Under the pieces are notes generated by a model. It made no database searches. It was not told the origin of the DNA and saw nothing but the letters and a program-made list of their open reading frames with translations. The translations under genes and the position numbers were made by a program. A DNA stretch of 64,000 bases from Caenorhabditis remanei (Eukaryota; Nematoda; Chromadorea; Rhabditida; Rhabditidae): the NCBI RefSeq assembly GCF_010183535.1, contig NC_071332.1, positions 18,786,001-18,850,000 of the forward strand. The letters run 5' to 3'. Of the stretch, positions 1 through 10,818 are shown piece after piece. How positions within the stretch are numbered: position 1 is the first letter of the stretch; every line of letters starts with the position of its first letter.

Positions 1-3000
1 ATTCTCTGAGCGTCGGACCATGTATTATTCGTGTTGATGAGATCTTTCCAATGGAGTGTCCAAAGATTTTTTGGATCAGATGGGGCACAATTCAGAAGAA
101 TACTGGCGAAAAATCGTCGGCATTCTACAGGGATTCGTAGTTGAGCAATTTCCGTTAATGCGAGATCCCACTCAGTATCTCCGTTCATAAGCCCACGGGC
201 ACGAGCAGCTTCAAGACACGATGCATAAACTGTTCCTCGATAACTTCTCAAATCTTCCCAACATGTCGGTCCCCGCACAGCTTCAGCCAGAATACGAGTG
301 GCAGTTCGCTCGAGAAATCTGGGCTGCGGTGGTTGAATGCGGCCAATTATCCGATGAGAATAATCTCTTTCGCGAAGAATGAATTTTTGTGCTTTGGTAT
401 CGAACTTATAGTATGATGACATTTCAGACAATGTTAAGTCAGTCGTAGAGATGTCATCAGTTATTTGGTCGGGTTTCTGATTAGCCTCGAACCAAGCATT
501 CATCATACCTTTGGACTTTTCTTGGCACATCCTTCCAGCTTTTGCGGCATCAACTCCTCGAACTGTGTACATTGGTTCTTTGTTCTCTTCGTGGATGAAG
601 GCTTGGTTAACGATATGAGATGAACCGTGCATGTGGCGACCAGAGAGCCTCCAGATTGCCTCAGGCGCTGTCATTGCCGACAAATCCAACATGTACGTGC
701 AATCATTGATAGCGATGTGGTTTTCGGTCACATTAACACCGGCCGCTTTCATTGTTTTGATTGCTTGTTCCTGGCGTTCTCTGACTTTTGCTTGATTGAG
801 ATTTTTTGGAACGAACACACAGCCATCTAAGGTCATTGAATCTGACGCCTTCGATCCTTTCACGTTCTTTTCCGATGCTTCCAGTAGAATACGATCCGCT
901 CCTTTGTGGATATATTTGAAAACATACTTTATGGATTTCAGAGAAGAGACGATTTCGACATTGATGTGGCACCCATGCTTCATGAGTAGCTTCCTGCTGT
1001 GGGGAACGACGTAATCACTTCCGGCAATGACTCTTCTTCCTTTTCTCATGAAAATGAATACGTTCTTTCTGGTTCTCCTGTATTTTGGATACTCATTATC
1101 ACAGAGTACTGTCTCGTCAGAAAATTGTTTTGGAAATCCTTTAGTGCATGTCCTCCAGTGAGACTTTTTATCCTTCATACAGTAAGCGTCGTTATCGTGC
1201 TCGCATGGGGCGTGAGTCATCATGTCACGAACCAGATTGTAGTAACGAAGATCCTGAAATTATGGTGTTTGTATACATAGTCTTTAAAAATTCACTTACA
1301 TCTTCATAATTAGGACTGTTTGTGTCTGTCGGAAAGTCTGGAACTTCGGCAGAAATAATTTCGTCAACTTGCTCGGCGGTAGTTATAGATACTTCCAAGC
1401 AAACCAGCTGATGAATATGAGGCATACCGCGTTGTTGAAACTCCACTGAATAATTGTGCCACCGAACTTGTCCAAACATTCCAACTTCTCTGACCACTTT
1501 TCCGTTCATCGATGACATTTTCTTCTGCTTTCCAAGAACGTCTTCGAAATACACTTCGCTCTTCACATCAAAAACTCGTACAATTATATCAGGAATATCT
1601 GCCCACTTGCAAGCTTTCATCATTGTTGCTCGTTTAATTTCGGGCCATTCAGGGTTACCAGTATATGTAATAAACAAATCAGGAGGTCCGAGCCGATTGG
1701 CAATGGTCACGGCACTCATCACCAGCTCACGCTGATATTTGCTTGATCCAGGTACACTTGACGGTATTGTGACGAGAGAGCCGATTTCCAACAATCCGCG
1801 ATAGTTCTCTTTGACCATTTTGGCGAGTGTCTTCATCATTGCACTTTTATTAGTTGCTCGTGGAATTTCCAATCGGTTGTAGGCAATCGCGTTCATTCGC
1901 ATTTCTTTGGCACGAAAAGCGGTGTCAATAACCCACAATTGTCCAAGAGAACCAGCTTTTCCTTGATATCTGCTTTCAATTCCTGGACGATCTTGTATGT
2001 TATAATAGACAGTTTCCGAGATGCTTGCATGTGTTCTTTGACCAAGCTGTAACAGAATGTTTTGTGATAATTGCAAATAAGTTTGAAAGTTACGTTTTTA
2101 ACATGTCTTCCATCATTGTGACGTCCTAAGGCATTCGATTCAGCTGCATGTTCATCTCCATAACAGACATCCTCCATTTCAAAATCTCCAAAGTTGCCAT
2201 CATCTATTTCATTGACAACGGATTGTCGATTCATCCCTTCGTCGTCCGATGGAACATCAATGTCATCCATATTATCCATGTCATTAGCTTCAGGGCCTTC
2301 GAAATTGAAAGGTGCATCATCGTTTTGACCGTTATCACTGTCGTCATTGAAGCTTCTGTCAGCGAATGAGATATTTGAATTGTCGTCGGTGACGGATGGC
2401 TCGTTCACCGGATTATCGCTGCTCTCCGAATTGTGAATTGGTGAGAGTGATGGCGCGTCGTTGTAGTTATCAGTTCCGTCATCATAACGACTTCTGTAAG
2501 GGGCTTCTTCTGTTGAGCCAGAGTTTCTGTCCTCGTCGGATCCGAAAGGATCAATGTCCAATAGAGGAATGTCTACTTCTCGCTGATCTCGATCAATCCT
2601 TGCGTACCATTCTCCATCTCTGTCGTCCCTTGTGATATTTGCCTGTCGCCCAGTTTCAACACCTGTAGGATCGTTCTGCATATCTTCTAACTCACCATAT
2701 GCAAGAATCTGCTCATCGTCGTATCTGAAAAGCAAAGGTAAAGGACTTTTGTATAAATTTGAAAGAAACCGTAGAGGATCTTCATTTTCCAATATGTCAG
2801 ACTCGTCGCTTCCAATTTCATTCATATCGGTCGCGTCAGACTCCAAATTCTCGTTTTCTTCTTCGCTGAAAATATTGTTCATAAGAAACTATAAAATTAG
2901 ACACTGATTTACATTTGAGATTTGCTCTTCACTCTTCTATATAATTCTCTCAAGTCAATTGGAGTAGAAGGATCATCGAAATCGAAGTAATCTTCAGGAT

Positions 3001-6000
3001 GTTCTCCACGTTCCTCAATGTCTTCAATTTGTTTTTTGAAACGTTGTTCATAAACTAAACGATCCGATTTCTTTCCAACAAAGCGCTTATACTTTCTCAG
3101 TGCCCAACCTCCAACACCATCAGGGAAGAATAGTGGATAACACATAAGGTCACACATATCTGAATAAGATGTTATAGGTCGAAGTGGTTTTTTGAGATCA
3201 GCAGGATTTCTCGGATAGACATCAAATCCCTTTGGAAGCATAGTCGTTTTTCCTGCATCATGTGTGTATGCTACAGCAACATAATCCCCCATTCGACTTG
3301 GACGTGCATAAACTCCATGGTGAGCATTCAATTCTTTGAATTTGTCGTCATCAAGTTCACCAGGTGATACGATTCGGAATATCATCTGGTTATTATTCAA
3401 GTAACCGATATAATTGTTATCCTTCAAGAATTCCTCTTCAATTTCCTTCATGGTTTTGAAAACCTGGTAGAGTCCATTATGCTTGTCCATGTAGGTTTGA
3501 ATGTCGACGAAAATTGCTTCTAGTCGTTTCTGTACTTTTCCGGGAAGTGTCTCCAATCGTTGTTGTGCAATCTCCTTATTGCTACATTGTAGTACGATAA
3601 AGTTTGCATATCGTGGAGCTCCTTTTGGATTCAAAGCGGATGGGTGCGCAGTAACCATCCCTTTTACTTTCATAGTATTGATACCTCCTGGTGCTTGGTG
3701 TTGTCGATCCATATGTAAACTTGCCATCGCAAACGCTGCATTTGTCTGAAAAGATTAAAATTCGTGTGATTCGATGAAATGAATGAAAACACTTACGGAA
3801 ATAACTCTGGTTTTGAACGCCTTTTGGAAAATAGCTTGGATTTCTTTTGGTAGCAGCTTGAGTGGAGGTATGTTCACTGCTCCAGCTTGACAACATGGCA
3901 TTTTTGTTTCCCTTTCGAACAAATAAGCTGCACAAAAACGACACAAGTTAGTTCGATCTCCAATATCTAAAAGTTTTGGCCAATCTTTTTTCTGATCCGT
4001 GAACAAAACTGGACTGATTGGTGGAATCATCTGTCCAGCGTAGCCCATTTTTTCCAAAAATCGAACAATAAATACATCGACAGAGACAACTTGATCGTCT
4101 ATGTACCAATCTGAGTTTTCTTCTCCTACACTGTCCTGATTTTCACTATCTTGATCACTGTCCTGATCCATTGTTGATAGTCGTGGATAGTCTATTTCTA
4201 AATTATCAGAAAAATCCATTCGAAACAGCCGGTTTCGAAGACATCTCTCAACTTCTGCATCTCGGGTCATGTGTAATTCATAACGATTAATGTCCAGAGC
4301 TATTTCCCAATATTTTTGAAGTTTTAGATTTTTAGAAGATTGATTTTTTCTAACTGCGTCATCAGCGTCTCTCAGATGTTGTATAAGATGGTTTCGATAC
4401 TTATCGTCACATCTTCCTGCATCAAGTTCCTCATCAAATTGAACTGGATCATAGTCATGAAGGATAGCTTCGTTCCCAACCATAACATCATTATGATCAG
4501 AGAGAACGTTCTGAAAACGTTGATGTTTTCGTTCCAAGATTTCTGCTCGAACATCCATCCAACTTGAAATACGGTCATCCAGCTGAAATTGAGAGATGCT
4601 AACATTAGTTACTCATTAAAAAACTCACCAAACTGTTCATTGCTTCGTAGTTACGGACCGCTTCTGATTTGAACTTTCCGTCTTCTTTATACATAAACGT
4701 AGGAAAATATTTTTCAATGCTTTCCAACGATAATCCATCACTGTAACTGAACACGAAACTTCTTCGGTCAAGAAGCCAAGTCTCATTGAATAGATCTGGA
4801 TGACTAAACTTTGTTGTAAAAACCATGAAGTTTTCATGGTAACCGTTTTCTTTTGTACATGAACATACGTACGGAGCATCTGAAGAAAAGGACAGTATGC
4901 AACAGAGTTGTGTTATTGTATTAAACTCACGATTGAATGTTTTCTTCCATTCATTCAGTAAAACTCCATGCATCCGTTTCTGATTGTCAAAAATTCGTTT
5001 ACGCAATTTGTATGCACTACTGGAAGATGTCAAATCAATGACCGCTGAAATATTTTCAGTAATTATGAGCAACGAAAAATCGACTAACCAAGAGAATTAT
5101 CCTGAAAATAAATTTGATAGTAAGACATAATCCACAATTTTCGAAGAATAGCATTGGAACCACAAAAATGATCCATTTCAAAAGTAAGGTTCATCAAAAT
5201 GTGTGGGCTGACAACTTTCTCTTTGTATGCTCCATTTTTGATCATTTTCGTGTTGAGTACTCGTCCTCTTCGTTTCGATTCCTTGTAGATCGTAAAACCG
5301 CCAGTTTCAATCCCAGTTTGATTCAACATGGAGTTGTGGATTTTTCTGAAATATCTCTAATTATATGCAGATTATGTTGTTAAACTCACAATAGTCCTTC
5401 ATTGGTTTCTTTAGATTTTGTACGATGTGTTGACAGTTTGAAACAACGCCAAATCATATCTGTTCCGGGTATGGTTGCGTAGTAGACTTCAGTCTTGATT
5501 TTGTCGAACAAGTATTTTTCATACCCAAAGTAGAGATCCTTTTTAAGCCAATGAGTCAAATCAAACTCTCTAATGTATGAAAGGAAATCTCCAAGTTTGT
5601 CGTAAACCGCATCGAAAGGAGTCACTATGTAGATGAGTTGCAAATTAGTGTGTTCGACGGCTTGCATGTAGGCGAAAATCGCTTGAAGTCCAATTGCAAC
5701 CGACTTTTTGAAGCAAGCGCCGTGTCCTAGAATAGGAAATGCAAGACTCTGGCATGCGTCCGATTTATCTGCTTCCAATAAGCACGACATATAAGCAGCT
5801 CGAAGGTGTTGTTCAGACAAAATTGTAAACTTGTCGTTTTTGACCACAGGTGGTTTCACATGAATCGTTTTCCAGCAGGATCCAGCCTCCTTGGGAACAC
5901 CCCAATTGAAGATGCGAGAATGATAGTTGTTTAGGTCATCTTCCCACTCATTGTTGAATGAATTTTCGAAAATCGAATATTTTTCGGGGGCCATCTTTTT

Positions 6001-6936
6001 AAAAGTTCGTTGAAAGATTTCAAAATTCAGCTCTTCCTTTGATAACTTTTCAGCGTAGGTTGGAACAACAATAGCGTCGGTCTCTACCTCAAATATGTTG
6101 ATCATTCCAATACGAATTTTACATTTCTTCATTTCTCCACCAAACGATTCCTCATCTTTCTCTTTGATGCACGTCTTTTTAGGTGTCTGAGGAACAGCAA
6201 AGCAATGCGCATCGGAAGCGTTTCGTTTTCTGCTGTTGTGTTCTAGTTCAATGTCCGCCATGATTTCGTTGGTAGATTCCATTTCAGGTTCGACGGGCTC
6301 CAGTACATTAGGTTCAATGTCTGAAAAAAATGAGATGTGAAAATTGTTTGGTTGGATCTTTAATTGATACCCATAAATTCAGATACGGTGTTCATTGATA
6401 TATCGTTGATAGATTCGATTTCGGGTTGACCAGTTATTGAGCTACCGTTCTCAGACTTCATATCTGAAAAAGGGGATTTCAAGATAGGCTCATAGTGGAC
6501 GGTTGACTGATTACCGATAGATTCAATTTCTTCTTCAGCGCTGACAGGTGGTTTAACGGATGCTTCAAGCTTTTTCTTTTCTCTGCATTTTTTTTTAGAT
6601 GCACTGTTATACGCTCTCTGTTCGTCTTTAGTCATCGATTTGAAATTTAGCTTGAGTTTAGCAGGTGTTCCGGCAGCCAGCTTCTGTTTAGCTCTACTGT
6701 TTCTTTTCATCGCATTGTTGTATTCTCTAAGTTCTTCTTTGGTCATTTCTCTAAGCTTCTTCTTTGGTGATTTTAAAATAGGTTTTGGCTTTGCTGGATT
6801 CATTTTTTCTGAAAAAGTAACTTTATAATACCCCAGGAGTTAAGTTAAATTTACCATGTTCTTTTGTCTTTTTGACTTTCTGGAGCCGTTTTTTGTCCTT
6901 TTCCTTCTCTTCTGTTGCTTTTGATTTTCGAGGCAT
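1..6936 (-). CDS. Helitron B1 Rep-helicase polyprotein, 5' portion (macro, Cys-rich, HUH-Y2 Rep)
   Basis: Multi-exon gene whose start (ATG complement 6934-6936) and first dozen exons are inside the window; the rest, including helicase and USP-like domain, lies left of base 1. The predicted protein is identical to B2 over the shared part. Visible parts in order: basic N-terminal exon; two basic repeats starting MTKEE/MTKDE; macro domain (about 6,140-5,500); an unassigned block (5,340-5,090); a C-x2-C...CC zinc-type cluster near 3,890-3,950; acidic linker (2,880-2,110); HUH motif with H-I-H codons at 1411-1419; and Y-x3-Y at 912-926. The HUH/Y2 pair is the rolling-circle nickase signature of Helitrons (established for the family). 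No stop or frameshift is seen in the visible exons. The window cuts the gene inside the exon that follows the HUH exon. Confidence 0.88.
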
Positions 6937-7114
6937 TCTGAATCTATAAGTTAACAGTAATTATAATCAAAACTTTTAAAACATTAAATCTGGACAAAAG
7001 ATGGTGCCATTAAATTGCAAGGCCACCGAAAAAACGAAAAAATGTAACTGAAATAAAGAAAAAGAAGACTGAACGTAGAAAGTTGCAATAACTTGAAGAG
7101 ACCGTAGTCGTAGC

Positions 7115-7378
7115 GATAAGATAACCTACTGTCATATAGTGTGCACTTTTCCAAAAATGTCGACCGATAAGATAAACAGACCAGCAAAAACGGTTGGAGT
7201 GTCGTTACCGACGATCGTAGCAATAAATCACTCAATGGGCAAAATGACAAGCAGACCAGCATGATGACAAGCAGACCAGCGTGATGACCTGCAGATCCAA
7301 AGAGATACCGCAAGGACAGCTGCCGGCGTCTGTTTTTAAATTAGATTGAATTGCCGGGGCTCCCGATAAGATAAGATA
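7115..7378. promoter_or_regulatory. Cluster of GATAAGATAA motifs between the divergent gene starts (B1)
   Basis: Three double GATA sites occur upstream of the Rep-helicase start: GATAAGATAA at 7115-7124 and 7166-7175, and GATAAGATAAGATA at 7365-7378. WGATAA is the binding consensus of nematode ELT-type GATA factors (established). That they drive intestinal or other GATA-dependent expression of the Helitron gene is inference. B2 has the same cluster and B3 a shortened version. Confidence 0.45.
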
Positions 7379-7382
7379 GACA

Positions 7383-7402
7383 GACAGTTTCATTGTTGAC
7401 TT
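7383..7402 (+). pseudogene. 20-base remnant of the divergent glycoprotein gene (B1)
   Basis: GACAGTTTCATTGTTGACTT is identical to 62582-62601, which lies in the signal-peptide exon of the gene next to Helitron B3. It sits on the same strand and directly after the GATA repeat that precedes that gene in B3. About 200 bases between the GATA repeat and this point, and everything after it, are missing. It marks an internal deletion of the gene. Confidence 0.65.
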
Positions 7403-7447
7403 GCCAGAACTCCAACATGTCGATCCACAGAACGAGTTTAAAAAAAC

Positions 7448-7535
7448 AAAAAAATTAGACCAGCCAGAAACTCGAACCAAAAACCTCCCAGTCGACGCGC
7501 CACAACACTGCCACTGAGCCACACACTCGTTGGTG
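7448..7535 (-). promoter_or_regulatory. tRNA-like Pol III module (A box, B box, oligo-T) in B1
   Basis: On the minus strand an A box TGGCTCAGTGG (complement 7511-7521) is followed about 43 bases later by a B box GGTTCGAGTTT (complement 7468-7478) and then a T7 run (complement 7448-7454). Spacing fits a tRNA-type internal Pol III promoter with terminator. A convincing cloverleaf cannot be folded by eye, so it is called tRNA-like, not a tRNA gene. Confidence 0.55.
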
Positions 7536-8557
7536 TGTAGCCACCCAGTTGGCGTTCAAGTAGTGGGTGGGCGCAGACTTTACTCGACTTCCCTTTCAAA
7601 AATTTTAATTTTTTTGACTTAAATGTTCTCCAAAGTTTGGGACCCTATAACTCGAGTCAAAATCAATATTTTTTTAATCTGTTTTTTTCTCCCCCTAGAT
7701 AATTTTCTTGGCTAACACATATCAAAAAACCATATCAGCTGGACAGATGACACTCCAGAGCTAAGCGATATAAGCGAAAAATACGTTTTCTCCACAGCTC
7801 AGCTCCCACTGGACCGTTTTGGCTGAAACTTGATATTCCATTAGATAATTCCGATTTGACCAACATATCAAAAAATCAAAACATTTTTAGTACAAAAAAT
7901 TTTCAGGGCAGCAAAAACAGTCCGGTGGAGGCCGACTACAGCAAGGCGTTTTTTTCCATTTTTCTGCAGACCACCGGCCGTACCGGACGGGGGGTGATTC
8001 AAATTAGGGATTTGACGTAAAAAAGTGATTTCTCGTCGAACAATACGTCTAGTAACCAAGTTATATTAAAAACTATTGAGTAGAACTCGAGATAATCGAG
8101 GTGAAGCAAAAAAGTCGAAAAATCAAAAAACCGAAAATTTTCTCAAAATAAAAAGTTGCCTCCATTCTATCGATTATAACTCGTTTAGAAGTATAGAATC
8201 TCAAAAAGGGGGTTCTTAATAAAAAAATGGCCACAAAATTCCCTATCGATTAAAAAAATAAAATCAAATTTTCATCGAGAATAGGAAAAGTTATTAATGG
8301 TTCAAAATGGGGAAAAATTCTTGACATTTTTTTTCGTTTTTTTCGCCGAATTTTGAGCAGAACTATGCCCTTTTCCACTCCAGATATATGAAATTTGGCA
8401 AAATGCAAGAAAAAGTTATTAGCTAAGCAGCAAAAAAAAAATTATCGAAAAATATTAAGTTTGAACAGAGTTAGAAGCGGCAAAGCAAAAAAACTTTTTT
8501 GGACACATTTTTAGGCCCCGCCCACTTTTTTTCCCCCCGCCATACCTACTACCCATT

Positions 8558-8764
8558 CACCCCCTGTTGGTCGCCACCGGCGCCCCAAGTTTTTGTATCA
8601 CCTCAAAAAAGAATTTTTTGGAAAAGTTGAGAGCAAAGAGAGTTATTAAAAGAAATAAAAGCGGTCAAAATTGTGGACATTTCTGTCGACATTTTTTTTA
8701 CCACAAGCTCCGCCCACTCCAAATCGGCACGCTCATACTTACGCGATTTAAGAAGAGGGGCCGA
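8558..8764 (-). repeat. A-type Helitron 5' terminus grafted onto Helitron B1
   Basis: These 207 bases match 24242-24448 and 50036-50242, the 5' ends of the short A-type elements. The join with B-type sequence is at 8557/8558, within a short shared CCCA-like microhomology. On the element strand the terminus begins TCGGCCCCTCTTCTTAAATC. Confidence 0.8.
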
Positions 8765-10099
8765 CTAGCGTCCCCCGCCTCCCGGCGGGCTCCGCTAGAA
8801 GGGGCTTCGCCCCTTGCGCAGTGCTCAGCAAGCGTTGAATTTTTGTTCTACGACCATTTTGAAGCAAGTTAATTGACTTTTTTGATTTTATGTGACCCAA
8901 GCAAACAGAATTTCATTACCTTTCGAATGGTTGTAAGATGAAGGTTCTACGACAATTTTGAGCCGAGTTAGAAAAAAACAAAAAAATTAGAACAGCCAGA
9001 AACTCGAACCAAAAACCTCCCAAGCGACGCACCACAACACTGCCACTGAGCCACACACTCGCTGGTGTGTAGCCACCCAGACGGCGTTTAAGTGGTGGGA
9101 AGAGGCACGCTTGCTTCGACTCGACCAGTTGTCTCCTTTCAAAAACGTTCTTCAAAGTTTGGGACCCTTTAACTCGGGTCAAAATCAATATTTTTTAAAT
9201 CTGTTTTTTTCTCCCCCTAGATAATTTTCCTGGCTAACACATATCAAAAAACCATATTAGCCGGACAAAAGACACTCGAGAGCTAAGCGATATAAGCGAA
9301 AAACACGTTTTCTCCACAGCTCAGCTCCCACTGGACCGTTTTGGCTGAAACTTATATATTCCATTAGATAATTCCGATTTGACCAACATATCAAAAAATC
9401 AGAACAACTTTAGTACAAAAATTTTTCAGGACAGCAAAAATAGTCCGGTGGAGGCCGACAACAGCAAGGCGTTTTTTTCTGTTTTTCTGCAGTCCACCGG
9501 CCGTACCGGGCGGGGGGTGCTTCAAATTAGAAATTTGACGTAAAAAAGTGATTTCTCACCCAACATTACGTCTAGTTACCAAGTTATATGAAAAAATATC
9601 GGGTAGAACTCGAGATAATCGAGGTGAAGCAAAAAAATCGAAAAATCAAAAAATCGAAAAATCTCTCAAAATAAAAAGTTGCCTCCATTCAATCGATTAT
9701 AACTCGTTTAGAAGTATAGAATCTCAAAAAGGGGGTTCTTAATAAAAGGTTGCCCCGAAAATTTGCTATCTTTTAAAAAAATAAAATCAAAATTTCATCG
9801 AGAATTCGGAAAGTTATTAATGGCTCAAGTTGCGGACAAAAATTCGGACATTTTTTGTCGTTTTTTTCGCCGAATTTTGAGCATAACTCTGCTCTTTTTC
9901 ACTCCAGAAATATGGAATTTGGCAAAAAGCAAGAAAAAGTAATTAGCTAAAAAGCTAAAAAAAAATTATCAAAAAATATAAAGTTTGAACAAAGTTGCAC
10001 GAGGCAAAGCAAAAAAACTTTTTTGGACATTTTTTTAAGCCCCGCCCACTTTTTTTGGCCCAGCCATACCTACGCCCCATTGGGAAAGAAGGTGGTGGA
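8765..10099 (-). mobile_element. Short non-autonomous Helitron, B type
   Basis: A 1,335-bp element. On the minus strand it starts TCCACCACCTTCTTTCCCAA (complement of 10099 leftward) and ends in CTAG (complement 8765-8768), preceded by two GC-rich hairpins. About 220 bases at the 3' end and about 1.1 kb at the 5' end match autonomous Helitron B, with the genes deleted between them. It abuts B1 on the left and B2 on the right with no spacer. It has no coding capacity. Confidence 0.85.
8980..9065 (-). promoter_or_regulatory. tRNA-like Pol III module in the short B element
   Basis: A box TGGCTCAGTGG at complement 9043-9053, B box GGTTCGAGTTT at complement 9000-9010, T7 run at complement 8980-8986. 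Confidence 0.5.
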
Positions 10100-10170
10100 C
10101 TAGCGTCCCCCGCCTCCCGGCGGGCTCCGCTAGACGGGGCTTCGCCCCGTGCGCAGTGCCCAGCAAGCTT
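10100..10170 (-). terminator. Helitron B2 3' terminus with double hairpin and CTAG
   Basis: Read on the minus strand, two perfect GC-rich stem-loops precede CTAG. Helitron 3' hairpins are thought to signal the end of rolling-circle transfer (family knowledge). The same structure recurs at 8765, 22714, 24449, 25783, 48508, 50243 and 51577 (minus) and at 41138-41141 (plus). Confidence 0.85.
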
Positions 10171-10374
10171 TGAATTTTTGTTCTTCGACCATTTTGATGC
10201 AAATTAATTTACTTTTTTGATTTTATGTAACCAAAGCAAGCAGATATTCATTAGCTTTCAAATGGTAGTAAAACCAAGTCTGTACGACAATTTTGAGCCG
10301 AGTTATAAGATTTTGAAGTGTAGAGGCTGGGGCGCCGCGAGGCGCGAAGCTTCTGAAGTTTATCAGTTTCACCC

Positions 10375-10461
10375 TGTGGGGACACATTTGGCTATCATCT
10401 TGTGGGGACATCTCTGCGAGTCACCATGGAGCAACTGTGAATCTACCACCTTGTGGGGACA
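10375..10461. repeat. Three spaced TGTGGGGACA repeats in the B2 3' region
   Basis: TGTGGGGACA occurs at 10375-10384, 10401-10410 and 10452-10461, and again at 51857, 51883 and 51934 in B3. Just before it (10,328-10,348) is a GC-rich inverted repeat (GCGCC-GCGA-GGCGC) that is mutated in B3. Function unknown; the region lies between the 3' end and the gene stop. Confidence 0.6.
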
Positions 10462-10610
10462 CATGTGACTAAGGCTGACACAGCTGTTTTTTTTTCTCTT
10501 TCTACGTAGTAATGAGAAGAAGGCTCTGGGAAAAAATATTTGTATGCAAAATAGACTGTAATTATTTTTTAAGTTTTATTATTCAAAATAAAAATCTACA
10601 ATAAAATTAA

Positions 10611-10790
10611 TACAAATAAAACAATAAATACAAATAAAACAATAAATACAAATAAAACAATAAATACAAATGAAACAATAAATAATATTAATAACATTTC
10701 ATTTAATTCTATAACAAATATTCTATAACTATTCTATACTATTCTATACTATTCTATAACATTCTATAACTATTCTATGTATCTATAACA
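10611..10790. repeat. Two minisatellites in the B2 3' untranslated region
   Basis: An 18-bp unit (TACAAATAAAACAATAAA) is repeated about four times at 10611-10682. A 10-bp unit (ACTATTCTAT) is repeated three times within 10708-10790. In B3 the counts are about five and six, so both arrays vary in length between copies. Confidence 0.75.
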
Positions 10791-10818
10791 AAAAATCTAT
10801 AACAAATAATTAAACATT

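Larger units (their letters stand above)
6937..8557 (-). other. 5' non-coding region of Helitron B1
   Basis: No gene is seen on either strand. It holds the divergent promoter zone with GATA motifs, a short direct repeat, a 20-base remnant of a lost glycoprotein gene, and a tRNA-like A/B-box module. Then follows about 1 kb of AT-rich sequence shared with the short B elements, ending near CATACCTACTACCCATT, where the B-type 5' end is cut off. Open frames here translate low-complexity A/T tracts and are not supported. Confidence 0.7.
1..8764 (-). mobile_element. Autonomous Helitron B1 (3' part outside window, chimeric 5' end)
   Basis: Bases 1-8557 match 13547-22103 (Helitron B2) at a constant offset of 13,546; the one substitution I found is G at 5989 versus T at 19535. 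The element runs right to left, so its CTAG 3' end lies left of the window. Its 5' end is unusual: after 8557 the B-type end is missing, and 8558-8764 instead equals the last 207 bases of the A-type element at 24242-24448, ending in GA (5'-TC on the element strand). The next element starts at 8765 with no gap. Boundaries come from comparing copies inside this window. Confidence 0.85.

Noticed and set aside
7448..7535. True tRNA gene calls at the A/B-box modules.
   Set aside because: Boxes and spacing fit, but acceptor and T stems do not pair convincingly and no anticodon can be assigned.
8750..8860. Open frames with a repeated ASPASRRAPLEGAS-like peptide at many places.
   Set aside because: They are translations of the GC-rich Helitron 3' hairpins and have no independent coding support.
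10611..10790. A CRISPR-like array.
   Set aside because: Units of 18 and 10 bp are contiguous without unique spacers; they are minisatellites in a eukaryotic transposon.
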